Of a stretch of 64,000 nt of DNA, positions 7,682 to 16,716 are shown one piece after another. Position 1 is the stretch's first letter. Each line of letters opens with the position of its first letter. Position numbers and translations under genes: made by a program. Source of the stretch: Parapedobacter indicus (lineage in GTDB: Bacteria; Bacteroidota; Bacteroidia; Sphingobacteriales; Sphingobacteriaceae); assembly GCF_900113765.1 (NCBI RefSeq), contig NZ_FOQO01000002.1:682001-746000 (forward strand), written 5' to 3'. The notes under the pieces were generated by a model, which saw only the letters and a list, made by a program, of their open reading frames with translations, ran no database searches and was not told the origin of the DNA.

Positions 7682-8986
7682 CTACGTGATTGGCAACTCC
7701 TTCAATACGTCGGCAGCCGTTTGGATGGCCTTATCGACATCTTTTTCTGTATGTGCCGCACTGACATACCACAGGCCCCTGCCGATTACCCTGATACCCC
7801 GGTCGTGTAATCCAGCGATAAATCGCGAAAGTTTAGCTTTATCATTCCCCAGGGTATCCCGATAATCATTACATTGCCTTTTTTTGCCGAAATAGGTCAC
7901 GAACATCGGGCCTAATCCCTGTGTTACGAGATCTTGTTTCGTATCGACTGCCGCTTCCCGTAACCCGTCCATTAATCTTCTGCCCAAGCGATACATGCGT
8001 TCATAAGGATTTTCCTGCTCCAAGACCTCAATAGTCGCCAGTGCCGCAGCTACCGTCGGATTGCCCGAATTCATCGTCCCGGCATGGATTACCTTTCCTT
8101 CGGCGATCAGCTCCATCCATTCGCGTTTGCCCACAATGGCGCTGATGGGATAGCCACTGCCCATGGCTTTTGCAAAAATAGACAGATCCGGCGTCACGCC
8201 GAAGTACTGCTGAGCACCGCCCAGACCTACGCGGAACCCGGTGATTACCTCGTCTAAAATCAACGCGATTCCAAACCGATCGCAAAGAGCCCGTAATCCC
8301 TCCAAAAACCCCTCGTTCGGCAGTATGCATCCGTTGTTACACATGATAGGCTCGGTAATAATCGCGGCGATTTCTTCGTGATAGCGCTTAACCGTCTGCT
8401 CCACCAGTGCTAAATCATTCCACGGTAGGACGATAAAATCTTCCCGGGAAGATTCCGGTAAACCCGCCGTCCACGGAAACACATTCGGTTGCTCCCTGCT
8501 CCCTAATGCTTCGATCCCGGGTGTGGAGATTCCGTAAGCCACGTTATCCAACCAGCCATGGTAATGTCCTTCGAAACGCAAAAATTTCTGCCTGCCGGTC
8601 TTTGCCCGGGCTACCCGAAAGGCTGTCTGCACTGCCTCGGAGCCGTCCAGGCAGAAACGCATTAATTCGGCCGAGGGAATCAGTTTGTTCAGTTTCTCGG
8701 CCAACTCGATTTCCCGGATGTGCTGTCCGGCATAGAGCTGCCCTTCCCGCGAATATTCCTCCACCTTACGCAGGACCTCCGGATGGGAATGTCCCAGTAT
8801 CAAGGGACCCTGACTGAGCGTAAAATCCAGGTATTCGTTGCCGTCTACATCGTAGATACGGCTTCCGCTCCCGTGGGTGTAGAACAATGCGTGCGGATGG
8901 TTGTATTTCCTGAATTCGGAAGATACACCCGACGCCAAAACTTTTTCTGCCCGATTGAGCAGCTCCTTCGATTTCTCGTACATCAT
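7682..8986 (-). CDS. Class III PLP aminotransferase, glutamate-1-semialdehyde aminomutase-like
   Basis: A 434-aa protein with the full class III fold: GHSHPEV (65-71), GSEAVQTAFRVAR (115-127), GHYHGW (140-145), LDEVITGFRVG (244-254) and the PLP-binding lysine in FAKAMGSG (K273). It is close in outline to hemL, but heme biosynthesis genes are absent and the setting is a catabolic operon. A role as an aminotransferase acting on an amino-sugar or amino-acid-like intermediate is more likely. It is the last of 17 co-oriented genes and follows the MFS transporter by 25 nt. Confidence 0.85.
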   Translation of the reverse strand: MMYEKSKELLNRAEKVLASGVSSEFRKYNHPHALFYTHGSGSRIYDVDGNEYLDFTLSQGPLILGHSHPEVLRKVEEYSREGQLYAGQHIREIELAEKLNKLIPSAELMRFCLDGSEAVQTAFRVARAKTGRQKFLRFEGHYHGWLDNVAYGISTPGIEALGSREQPNVFPWTAGLPESSREDFIVLPWNDLALVEQTVKRYHEEIAAIITEPIMCNNGCILPNEGFLEGLRALCDRFGIALILDEVITGFRVGLGGAQQYFGVTPDLSIFAKAMGSGYPISAIVGKREWMELIAEGKVIHAGTMNSGNPTVAAALATIEVLEQENPYERMYRLGRRLMDGLREAAVDTKQDLVTQGLGPMFVTYFGKKRQCNDYRDTLGNDKAKLSRFIAGLHDRGIRVIGRGLWYVSAAHTEKDVDKAIQTAADVLKELPIT

Positions 8987-9011
8987 TGGAAAATATTAGT
9001 TAAATCAAAAC

Positions 9012-10250
9012 CTACTGTTCAATCAGTTCTTTTTTTGGACGGATCAAGAAAAGGGAAATCGCCGCCAAAACGATAAACAATGCGGCAAATTGATAGATCG
9101 TACTCAACCCGATGTGCGTATCCCGTAAAAATCCGCCGTAATAAAGTGCAACCCCACCTACCAACGTACCGCAGCAATTGAGAATACCGTAGCCGGTAGC
9201 CCGGTACCGATGATCGATAATCATGCTGAGTATCGGCATCGTATTCGCGTCGCTGAACGATTTGGTCACGGTATAGGTTATGAAGCAGAAAACGGCTATC
9301 GGCAACATCGTTGTATAGCTTGCCAAAAAAATAGCAGGCGCTGCAATGCAAAGCCCGATTGCAGGCACCCATATCCGGCCTCTTGGATCACGCCGTCCCC
9401 ATCGATCGGCCAAGAAGCCGCCTAATAACACACCGGCAATGGCAGACGTAAAGACGTAAGCCGTTGAATACACACCCGCCATGGTCTGCGAAAGCCCGAA
9501 CTGCTCTTTGAAATAAGTCGGCAACCACCCCACGACCAACCAGGTCAGAATGCTAACCAATGCAAAAAACACAACCAAAAGAATAAACGATCGCTGCCTG
9601 AATAGGTACACCAACCCCTTTCCAAATCCAATCTTATTCCCCTCATTGGTATCTGGTGTCTTTTCCCGGGGAGCTTCTTTCAATAAAAAGATAAGCAAAA
9701 GGGAATAGACAACACCGAAAATACCAAACAGCAGAAATGCGGTATTCCATGTATGCTTTTCGGCGATCCAACCGCCCAGAAACCCTAAGCTTTGTCCGGA
9801 CATGATGCCGGCCATATGGATTCCGGTGGCGAGCGACCGCGTAGGGCCCCGATGGTAGTCCATGATCAATGCCAACGCAGCCGGTATGTAACAGGCCTCG
9901 CTGATCCCCATCAGTGCCCGCGTCAGCAGTAGCTGCTCGAACGTCGTGGCATAGGCCGTGAGCCAGGTCACCGCCGACCAGACGAACAGGCTACCCAGCA
10001 CCACCCGGCTCTTTCCCAATCGGTCAGCCATGAAGCCGGCCAGCGGACTCAGGAAACCGTATATCCACAGGAAAACCGCGGTTAGCAATCCAAATTGCGC
10101 ATCCGTCATGGGTATCGCGTCGACGATTGATCCCCGCATGGTCGTAATCATCGTCCGGTCGATGTAGTTCAATAACGCAATGACAAACAGCAATCCAACG
10201 GTCAGCCACGCCTTCGGTGCCGGTTTATCGGTATGGTATCTCTTCTGCAT
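9012..10250 (-). CDS. MFS transporter, anion:cation symporter (sugar acid/phthalate) type
   Basis: A 412-aa protein with about 12 membrane helices. It has the MFS signature after helix 2 (GFMADRLGKSRVV) and the repeat LADRWGRRDPRGR after helix 8. The early motif NYIDRTMITT in helix 1 is typical of the family that takes up hexuronates, galactonate and other organic acids. It should act in the inner membrane to import the product released by the SusCD system and its periplasmic enzymes. It lies between an SDR gene (19 nt upstream) and the aminotransferase. Confidence 0.85.
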   Translation of the reverse strand: MQKRYHTDKPAPKAWLTVGLLFVIALLNYIDRTMITTMRGSIVDAIPMTDAQFGLLTAVFLWIYGFLSPLAGFMADRLGKSRVVLGSLFVWSAVTWLTAYATTFEQLLLTRALMGISEACYIPAALALIMDYHRGPTRSLATGIHMAGIMSGQSLGFLGGWIAEKHTWNTAFLLFGIFGVVYSLLLIFLLKEAPREKTPDTNEGNKIGFGKGLVYLFRQRSFILLVVFFALVSILTWLVVGWLPTYFKEQFGLSQTMAGVYSTAYVFTSAIAGVLLGGFLADRWGRRDPRGRIWVPAIGLCIAAPAIFLASYTTMLPIAVFCFITYTVTKSFSDANTMPILSMIIDHRYRATGYGILNCCGTLVGGVALYYGGFLRDTHIGLSTIYQFAALFIVLAAISLFLIRPKKELIEQ

Positions 10251-10269
10251 AATCTAATTTTTTAAACGC

Positions 10270-11070
10270 TTACCAACTTGTCCATCCCCCATCCACCAGC
10301 AAATTATGTCCGGTTACGTAAGCTGAGGCATCCGATGCAAGAAAAACGATCGGCCCCTTAATGTCGTCCTCGTTCGCGAACCTTCCCAGCGGTGTCAGGC
10401 GCTTGTAGTTGGCCACAAATTCGTTGTCTCCGTATTGTTCTTCCACGCCCGGCCCATATCCACCGGGACTTATGCAATTGGCACGGATCCCGTACCGCCC
10501 GTAGTAATTGGCGAGCCATTTGGTAAAGCCAACCATCGCGGATTTATCGTACGTATAGTTTACCGGGCTGGTCATGCCCGTATCGCCGTAGACCGGAAAA
10601 TTAGGTCCGACCACCCCTTGTATGGATCCGATATTGATGATTACCCCCATTCGGTTGGCAACCATGTGCTGCACGGCATATTTCGTAATCAACATCAACC
10701 CGGTTGAGTTGATCCGTTGCGAGGCCTCCCATTCCGACTTCTCCATTTGGTCGAGCGTTTTGAAGCCCTCGCGTGAGACCGCATTGTTCACCAGCACGTC
10801 CAGTCGGCCAAACCGTTCGATTACCTCCTTTATAAACCGCGCAATAGACGTTTCCTCCCCCAGATCCAGTTGCATGCCTACCGCCTGGTATCCGTTGGCA
10901 ACCAGTTCCGTTGCAGCCGCCTGGCATTGCTCTGCATTGCGCGACGCGATTACCACGCATGCCCCCGCCTCGGCCAGCGCCAATGCGATGGGTTTACCGT
11001 ATAATCCCGCGCCGCCGGTTACCACGCATAGGCGGTCCGTTAATTCAAAACTGTTTCGAACATTCATCAT
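10270..11070 (-). CDS. Short-chain dehydrogenase/reductase
   Basis: A 266-aa classical SDR. The cofactor motif TGGAGLYG is at 18-25, NNAV and the Ser of INIGSIQG follow, and YTYDK supplies the catalytic Tyr and Lys. The C-terminus ASAYVTGHNLLVDGGWTSW is typical of sugar-acid and polyol dehydrogenases of the 2-keto-3-deoxy-fuconate or gluconate-5-dehydrogenase type. I place the start at the ATG 11068-11070; a TTG one codon earlier also keeps the frame open. It probably oxidises or reduces a hydroxyacid intermediate. Confidence 0.83.
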   Translation of the reverse strand: MMNVRNSFELTDRLCVVTGGAGLYGKPIALALAEAGACVVIASRNAEQCQAAATELVANGYQAVGMQLDLGEETSIARFIKEVIERFGRLDVLVNNAVSREGFKTLDQMEKSEWEASQRINSTGLMLITKYAVQHMVANRMGVIINIGSIQGVVGPNFPVYGDTGMTSPVNYTYDKSAMVGFTKWLANYYGRYGIRANCISPGGYGPGVEEQYGDNEFVANYKRLTPLGRFANEDDIKGPIVFLASDASAYVTGHNLLVDGGWTSW

Positions 11071-11085
11071 CAAACGAGTTAAAAT

Positions 11086-12000
11086 TTACCACATCCCCGG
11101 GGTAATCACCTTCAGGGGAAGTTGTTGAAATGCATCTGCAATCTCTTCACGTATGTCCAACGGGAGCGCGGGAGCTTGCTGCAATGCCGCATTTTCTTTC
11201 ACCTGATCCGGATTTTCCGCACCGAACACCACGCTGGTTACACCTGTCAAATCCCTTACATACGAAAATGCCAGCTGCGCAACATCCATCTGTGCTTTTT
11301 GAGCGAGCCGCCGCAACCGCTGTAAAAAGGGTAGGGCATCCCGGAGGTGCGACGGAATTTTGCCCTCGTCCAAAAAGAACAGTCCCTGCAAAAAGACACT
11401 GCGGGCAAACACCAAACTTCCCCGCTCCCTCATCCGTGCCAATCCGCCATTGCGGACCACCCGCTGGTCAAAAATATTGATCGGCACCTGTACCGCCTGC
11501 AACGAACGTTCCTCCACGACGGCCATTGCCTCGTCCGGATAATACAGCGATATCCCGCCCTTGCGGATCAACCCCTCTTCCTGCAGCTCGTTTACAACCA
11601 TCGGCAGAAACCGCAGCAGCTGATCAATAGGTTCATCCTTACCCTTGTGGTAAAGCAAGATAGGCAGCACCGGGATGCCCAATGCTTTCAGGCTCTGCCG
11701 TACGCTATCCTTCGCCTCTTGGCGGGCTTTCTGCAAATCGGTCACCGCCTCAGCGCTCCATTTAAATTTACTGACGACCAGCAAATCTGCCGCCTCCCGG
11801 CTATTGGCGGCCAGGAAGCCTCCGATCACCTCTTCCGAATTGCCATAGTACCGGGAAGTATCCCAGGTCGTGATTCCCGATTGCAACGCCTCTTTCAGTA
11901 TCGCCTCGCCCACCGTCCGATCCGGTTTACCACCGTCATTGGCAATACCGTAGTTTAACCCTAACTGAACCGTTCCCAGTGTAAGTGGTGATACCTTCAT
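11086..12000 (-). CDS. Aldo/keto reductase
   Basis: A 304-aa TIM-barrel AKR. WDTSRYYGNSEEVIG (about 46-60) holds the catalytic Asp and Tyr, SKFKW contains the catalytic Lys, and LLYHKG the following active-site His. The segment LTGVTSVVFGAENPDQVKEN is the NADP-binding end. Its start overlaps the stop of the kelch gene by 4 bp (ATGA), a sign of translational coupling. It probably performs an NAD(P)H-dependent step on a sugar-like carbonyl; L-fucose or galactose dehydrogenase-type AKRs have similar outlines. Confidence 0.82.
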   Translation of the reverse strand: MKVSPLTLGTVQLGLNYGIANDGGKPDRTVGEAILKEALQSGITTWDTSRYYGNSEEVIGGFLAANSREAADLLVVSKFKWSAEAVTDLQKARQEAKDSVRQSLKALGIPVLPILLYHKGKDEPIDQLLRFLPMVVNELQEEGLIRKGGISLYYPDEAMAVVEERSLQAVQVPINIFDQRVVRNGGLARMRERGSLVFARSVFLQGLFFLDEGKIPSHLRDALPFLQRLRRLAQKAQMDVAQLAFSYVRDLTGVTSVVFGAENPDQVKENAALQQAPALPLDIREEIADAFQQLPLKVITPGMW

Positions 12001-13100
12001 GGCTTTCGTTGTCCTTTCTCCGCCGTCACTCCCGTTATCCGGTTCGTGCGGATACCCGGTTTAACTTCACCGCTGATGTAATAAGTCCGGCCATTCCAGT
12101 CGACCGTCGGAAGCGTCACCCTGCCGGGCTCCCGCTCCGCCTCCTCCTGATACCCCCAACGATCCGCTGCCGGATCATACCAGAGCAATTCCCCGCCGAT
12201 ACCGGGATGCGTCTGCGGAAGGGCATGCAGGGCCGTCAACCGGTCTACCCCGCCCCAGAAAAGAAATGCCCGGCCGGCCACCAGTGGCGCCGGGTTTGCG
12301 CCCGCCGACATGCCCACCGGCAGATCACTCAGCCGCTGCCACTCGCCGCTCCAGCGGTTACCGGTCTTTGCAGGCGCAAAACAAAATGCATCCTGGAAAA
12401 TATGCCGTTGATCCAGTCCGGCGGCGTTCCGTTTCTTGTTCTCGCCGCTAAAGAGGTAAAATTTACCACCGAAGCTTCCCGTTACCGGCAAAATCCGTCC
12501 TTCGCCCGGCCATTCCGGCAACGCAAACCAGCCGTTATCCAGCGCATCCAGGTCCAGACCATAACAACAAAGGAGCGGCACCCCATCCGGCTTTTCCATT
12601 CCGCCCACAACAATCAGCAGTGACCCCACCCGTGTTCCAGCCATATTCGCCAGTGGATGGGGAAGCCGCGGTCCTGCTTCCATTTTCAGCGCCCCATTTT
12701 CCCAGCGAAATAGCCACGTTCCGTCACTGTGTTCGGTAGCGGTGCTTCCGCCCACCAGCACCATACGATCTCGGTACGATGCCGACACCCCGTAGGCTAG
12801 CCCGCCGGGCAATACGTTACCTAACTGCTGCCATTGGTTGGCCCCGGCTTCCAGCATGAATATATCGTTGTGCCACTTCTTCCGCCCCCCTTCCCACGGG
12901 TAGCCATCCGGAAAATTGGCCCCTCCCATGCAGAAGAGACGCCCGTGGCTTACCCCGGCAAACATGCCCGCACGTCCCGCGGTATCAGGCAACGGTGGCA
13001 ATTCTGACCACACAATGGACTCTTGTGCCTTTATCTCATACGTTATCATCGTCGTTACGATCAATCCGATCATCGATATCAATTTATTCGTCGTGTTCAT
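11997..13100 (-). CDS. Exported kelch-propeller protein, N-acetylneuraminate mutarotase (NanM/YjhT)-like
   Basis: A 367-aa protein with a signal peptide (1-26). It carries kelch-type repeats: GGANFPDGYPWEGGRKKWHNDIF near residues 59-81 is characteristic of the cyclically permuted mutarotase group, and further blades include VLVGGSTATEHSDGTW, VVGGMEKP and LFWGGVDRL. NanM interconverts sialic acid anomers in the periplasm. Together with the lyase-family gene at 15825 this hints at a nonulosonic-acid or related keto-sugar substrate, but no complete sialic acid pathway is present. It overlaps its upstream neighbour by 17 bp. Confidence 0.78.
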   Translation of the reverse strand: MNTTNKLISMIGLIVTTMITYEIKAQESIVWSELPPLPDTAGRAGMFAGVSHGRLFCMGGANFPDGYPWEGGRKKWHNDIFMLEAGANQWQQLGNVLPGGLAYGVSASYRDRMVLVGGSTATEHSDGTWLFRWENGALKMEAGPRLPHPLANMAGTRVGSLLIVVGGMEKPDGVPLLCCYGLDLDALDNGWFALPEWPGEGRILPVTGSFGGKFYLFSGENKKRNAAGLDQRHIFQDAFCFAPAKTGNRWSGEWQRLSDLPVGMSAGANPAPLVAGRAFLFWGGVDRLTALHALPQTHPGIGGELLWYDPAADRWGYQEEAEREPGRVTLPTVDWNGRTYYISGEVKPGIRTNRITGVTAEKGQRKP

Positions 13101-13938
13101 TTGTAGTCAGCGTTAGTTTCACAACCCTTCCCGGACCCGGTTCGGCATCACCACCGGTCACGATGAGGCTGTCCGGCTCCAGTAAGCAAACGTTGCTGGT
13201 CAACGGAATACCTGTCGGAATGGATGCAAGTAACCTCCCTTGCTTGTCCACCACCTGAAGGGCGCCCATCCCGTAGTGAGCTACCCAAACGTTGCCCGCG
13301 CTGTCAATGGCCAAGCCATCCGGCAGATTTGCCTGCGGATGCCCGGAAGCATGGTATGGCAACTCACAGAACACGTCCCAATCTGCCGCACCATCCGGCC
13401 CGTCCAACTGGATCCGGACCAACCGGTTGGCATAACTCTCTGCCACGAAAAGATGCCGTTCATCGGCAGAAAGTACAAGACCATTCGGATAGTCCAATCC
13501 TTCTGCTACGACACGTTCCGTACCCGTGTTCGACCGGTAAAACACATAGCCCCGATGGCGCACCGAATCCGTAAAATAAAAACCGCCCCCGCTGTCCGTA
13601 ATCACGTCGTTCGGTGTGGTCACCGGTCTGCCGGCGCAATGTCCGTCGACTACATTCCCCGTAAAATTCCCCTTGGCATCGTAGCGCCTCAATTGCCGGG
13701 TTTTGCTGTCGCATACCAGCCAATTGCCCATCGAATCCCGGGCTTGCCCATTGGGCCATCCCCCTTCCACACAGCGCGATGCGCCGCTTTCTCGGCGCCA
13801 ATACCAAAGGGTTCCACCCATCAGGTCCGTAAAATAAATGCCGCCCTGGTCGTCACAGACCGGTCCTTCGGTGTAAAATGCACCTTCAAACAGGACCTCC
13901 CGACGAACGGATATCTGCTGCGTAAAATCGATTGCCAT
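13084..13938 (-). CDS. SMP-30/gluconolactonase-family protein
   Basis: A 284-aa six-bladed propeller of the SMP-30/luciferin-regenerating/gluconolactonase group. The metal ligand Glu lies in FYTEGPVCDDQG, followed by PNDVITDSGGGFYFTDS, LDYPNGLVLSADERHLFVAES (Asn-Gly metal site) and LPDGLAIDSAGNVWVAHY (Asp-Gly). These are the usual calcium- or zinc-binding residues. No signal peptide is evident with the ATG at 13936-13938, so it is likely cytoplasmic. It would hydrolyse a sugar lactone to its acid, matching the adjacent dehydrogenases. It starts 1 nt after the MlrC-like gene. Confidence 0.83.
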   Translation of the reverse strand: MAIDFTQQISVRREVLFEGAFYTEGPVCDDQGGIYFTDLMGGTLWYWRRESGASRCVEGGWPNGQARDSMGNWLVCDSKTRQLRRYDAKGNFTGNVVDGHCAGRPVTTPNDVITDSGGGFYFTDSVRHRGYVFYRSNTGTERVVAEGLDYPNGLVLSADERHLFVAESYANRLVRIQLDGPDGAADWDVFCELPYHASGHPQANLPDGLAIDSAGNVWVAHYGMGALQVVDKQGRLLASIPTGIPLTSNVCLLEPDSLIVTGGDAEPGPGRVVKLTLTTNEHDE

Positions 13939-13939
13939 G

Positions 13940-15406
13940 CTAGATCGGTTCAAAGGGGAAAAGCGGTTTCCGCCTGAATTGATAAGTCAGTTTGCTCACG
14001 TCCGCCCGGCTTGGACCGGGCGTATCCACTTGCAGGACGGTCTGGCAAACCGGCCCGTACGCCGCAAGCGGCGCGTTGACCCCTTTGGCCACCAACACGT
14101 CGAACGCTTCCGGGTCGAGGCCAAAAGCCGTCAGCTGCCGGAGGCTGAAGGGCGGTATGCGCAGCGTACTCACCATGAGGGTACCTCCGCCCTCCGTATT
14201 TACGATCAAGGTCTCGCCCATGTCAAACCGGACCTGTCCGCCATGCCTCGGGGTCGGTTCCGTAAAATTTCCCGCCACCCGGTTTTTCAGCACCACTCGC
14301 TGCTTCCATGGCCCCTGCCCTTCATCGTCAAAGCCAGAAAGGCAAAGATCGAATGCAGTTCCAACCGGCACGCCAGCTGCCTGCCTCACCGCCTCAGCAT
14401 CGGGTTGATAGCTAAAATACCGAAGTCCACGCGTTTCCAATGCCTTCACGAGGGCCAGTCCATTGCCCGGCGTACCGCCACCAATGTTGTCGCCCATATC
14501 CAGTAATAAAACCGGTTTCTGCAAGTCGGACAGTTTGGCCATGGTTTCCACGACACCGATCTTATCGCCCACAAAATCAGCCCTTCTTTCGAGGATATAC
14601 GCCTCCATCTGTTGCGCAATACGGTCCGCCAGCACGGCATCGCCCTCGGTTATCACGATGATTGAACTGCCCATCTCCGGCACATCAGCATAGGGAAATC
14701 CCAGCGCCACGCTCACAGAGCACACTCCCTGCTCCTTCTCGAGCTGCCGGGCGTACGCATAGATCCCCTTGCAGGGTTGCACATCCGTGCCTTGCTGTTC
14801 GATACTGATCGCCAGCGGCAGTTGCACCAGTTTCTGACAAGGCCTCATTTTATCCCGCAGGCAACGGATCATCAGTTCCCCTGCCTCTTTTCCCCGCTCG
14901 CGCTGGTCGAGATGCGGGTTCCTTTTATAAATAACCAATCCATCGGTCGCGTTGACCATCCGCTCGCTCACATTGGCGTGAAGGTCCAACGTGCCTACCA
15001 CCGGCACCCCGGGTCCGACGATCCTCCGCACCGCTTCCAGCCAATGCCCATCCATGTCGCGTTCCGGTTCGCTAACCCCCGCTCCATGCGGCACCACCAG
15101 GCAACCGTCTATCGGCATCGAACGTTGCAACCCTTCCCGTATTCCGTCCAGTAGCGCCCGATACGTCTCCCCGCGTACCACACCCCCCGGCGTTGCCTCG
15201 GCAAATACAACGGGAATCACCTCGATCCCTTCCCGATCCATGACCTCCAGCATCCCCCCGATTTCATGATGGGCATGCTCGTATTCCTTCCGGATGTCGG
15301 CGCCCCACAGCCAATGGCTATTGCGGAAATCAGCCGCATCAGTCAGGTCGCCGATAAACGTATTCGACTCGTGATAAATCCCCACTAAGGCTACCCGGAA
15401 CCCCAT
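13940..15406 (-). CDS. MlrC/M81-family metalloprotein (DUF1485)
   Basis: A 488-aa protein matching microcystinase C-type proteins in length and layout. The N-terminal domain has GIYHESNTF, ETYRALLDGI, CLVVPHGAGVSE and TLDLHANVSERM; the C-terminal domain has LLLDMGDNIGGGTPGNG and FDLCLSGFDDEGQGPW. The conserved His and Asp residues of these blocks bind zinc in the family. Only MlrC on linearised microcystin has a known role. In catabolic operons of other bacteria the function is unassigned; an amidase-like step on a small molecule is plausible. It is 2 nt from RidA. Confidence 0.8.
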   Translation of the reverse strand: MGFRVALVGIYHESNTFIGDLTDAADFRNSHWLWGADIRKEYEHAHHEIGGMLEVMDREGIEVIPVVFAEATPGGVVRGETYRALLDGIREGLQRSMPIDGCLVVPHGAGVSEPERDMDGHWLEAVRRIVGPGVPVVGTLDLHANVSERMVNATDGLVIYKRNPHLDQRERGKEAGELMIRCLRDKMRPCQKLVQLPLAISIEQQGTDVQPCKGIYAYARQLEKEQGVCSVSVALGFPYADVPEMGSSIIVITEGDAVLADRIAQQMEAYILERRADFVGDKIGVVETMAKLSDLQKPVLLLDMGDNIGGGTPGNGLALVKALETRGLRYFSYQPDAEAVRQAAGVPVGTAFDLCLSGFDDEGQGPWKQRVVLKNRVAGNFTEPTPRHGGQVRFDMGETLIVNTEGGGTLMVSTLRIPPFSLRQLTAFGLDPEAFDVLVAKGVNAPLAAYGPVCQTVLQVDTPGPSRADVSKLTYQFRRKPLFPFEPI

Positions 15407-15408
15407 GC

Positions 15409-15792
15409 CTACTGTTTTACCATCGCCACGGCATCCACCTCAAATTTCAGCAAATCGCCCAAGCACCCGATCAACGTGGTCCGGGCGGGAAACGGAGCGC
15501 TGAAATATTCCTTGTAAATCTGGTTGAAGGCGGCCAGGTCTTCCTGGCTACCCACGTAGTTCCGCACCTGCACCACATTTTCAAAACCGAGTCCAGCCGC
15601 TTTCAGTATCTTCCCCAAATTGTCAAAAGACCGCCTGCATTCCTCTTCAAACGTGCCCTTTACGATGGTACCGCTTTCGTCTACGGATGCCTGTCCCGAA
15701 ATGAATACGTATTGCCCTGCCTGAACAGCCGGGGAGAAAGGCAAAAAGCTCTGCGGTACCCCGTCACCAGTGATGTATGTTACATTTTCCAT
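15409..15792 (-). CDS. RidA/YjgF/UK114-family enamine/imine deaminase
   Basis: A 127-aa protein of normal family length with the ATG at 15790-15792; a longer upstream frame is not typical. Hallmarks are GQYVFISGQAS, SFDNLGKILKAAG, VVQVRNYV and the substrate-binding Arg in PARTTLIG, then FEVDAVAMVK. RidA removes reactive enamines or imines made by PLP-dependent dehydratases. Here it lies two genes from a threonine-synthase-like PLP enzyme and in the same cluster as an aminotransferase. That supports a pathway in which an amino group is eliminated and released as ammonia. Confidence 0.88.
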   Translation of the reverse strand: MENVTYITGDGVPQSFLPFSPAVQAGQYVFISGQASVDESGTIVKGTFEEECRRSFDNLGKILKAAGLGFENVVQVRNYVGSQEDLAAFNQIYKEYFSAPFPARTTLIGCLGDLLKFEVDAVAMVKQ

Positions 15793-15824
15793 TGTATCGT
15801 CTCTTTTTATTACGTTCTTTTTTA

Positions 15825-16715
15825 TTACGCCACAAAGGTTTCCATCCGGTCCAGTATCGATCGTACCTCCGCATCTTCCCATTCCTGCTGCATGGTCCCG
15901 AGGGGAGCCTTTGTCCGGCCGATGTCAATGCCATATTTTAGCTGCATTGCCTTCCTCAGGAATGTCCAGATATTGGGCAATACAAACAAGATGATCCGCT
16001 GGAATTCCAGCATAAACTCCTTCGCCTGCTGATAATCCCCCTGCTGAAATGCCTCCAATACCCGCTTGCACGCTTCACCCCAAAGGTTGTAAAAGGAGCC
16101 GATTGCGCCAACCGTACCACAAAGCGATGCTTGGCAAAACAATTCGTCTGCACCGCTGAACAGCCGAAGGCGTTCCCCCGCATGGAGATGAATGGTGCTG
16201 ATTTCCATCAATTGCCCGGTCGTCAGCTTCATTCCCGCCACGTTGGGAATGTCCAGCAACCGGGTGACGAAGTTTCCGATATCGCCCATGGTATTGCTAC
16301 CCAATTGATACGGAAAAAAGGGAAGATCGGTTGCCGTAGCAATCTGCCGGTAGTGAGCCAAGGCCGCTGTCGTGTTGCCTGTGAAATAAATAGGCCCTAC
16401 GGATGAAACCGCATCCGCGCCTTTCGCCGCTGCATGCTTTGCCAGCCGAACCGATTCGTCGGTCGTCATCGAGCCGACCTGCACCATGACGGGCACCCGT
16501 CCGGCCGTTACCTGCATAACCTGTTCCGTCACCAATTTCCGCTGCGCCTCGGTAAACAGGACACCCTGTCCCGTTGAGCCCAGTATATACAAGCCGTCGA
16601 GTCCCTGTCCGATTAACAATTCCACCAACTTTGCCAGCTCATTCAACGCTGGGTTTCCTTCATCATCGACGGGGGTGAACATGGCAGGCCACAACCCACT
16701 AAATTTATCGCTCAT
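15825..16715 (-). CDS. DHDPS/N-acetylneuraminate lyase-family aldolase
   Basis: A 296-aa TIM-barrel class I aldolase. GSTGQG (46-51) is the carboxylate-binding loop, Y136 in PFFPYQLG is the family tyrosine and K163 in AGMKLTT the Schiff-base lysine. The sequence is nearer to the lyase/KDG-aldolase side than to true DapA, since no lysine genes are nearby. It would cleave a 2-keto sugar acid to pyruvate plus an aldehyde. It lies 1 nt from the threonine-synthase-like gene, so the two are cotranscribed. Confidence 0.85.
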   Translation of the reverse strand: MSDKFSGLWPAMFTPVDDEGNPALNELAKLVELLIGQGLDGLYILGSTGQGVLFTEAQRKLVTEQVMQVTAGRVPVMVQVGSMTTDESVRLAKHAAAKGADAVSSVGPIYFTGNTTAALAHYRQIATATDLPFFPYQLGSNTMGDIGNFVTRLLDIPNVAGMKLTTGQLMEISTIHLHAGERLRLFSGADELFCQASLCGTVGAIGSFYNLWGEACKRVLEAFQQGDYQQAKEFMLEFQRIILFVLPNIWTFLRKAMQLKYGIDIGRTKAPLGTMQQEWEDAEVRSILDRMETFVA

Positions 16716-16716
16716 T

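Noticed and set aside
7682-8986. HemL of heme biosynthesis
   Set aside because: The motif set is shared with other class III enzymes, and the gene ends a SusCD catabolic cluster without heme genes.
15825-16715. True DapA of lysine biosynthesis
   Set aside because: The catabolic setting and the lyase-like active-site segments do not fit; no lysine genes are nearby.
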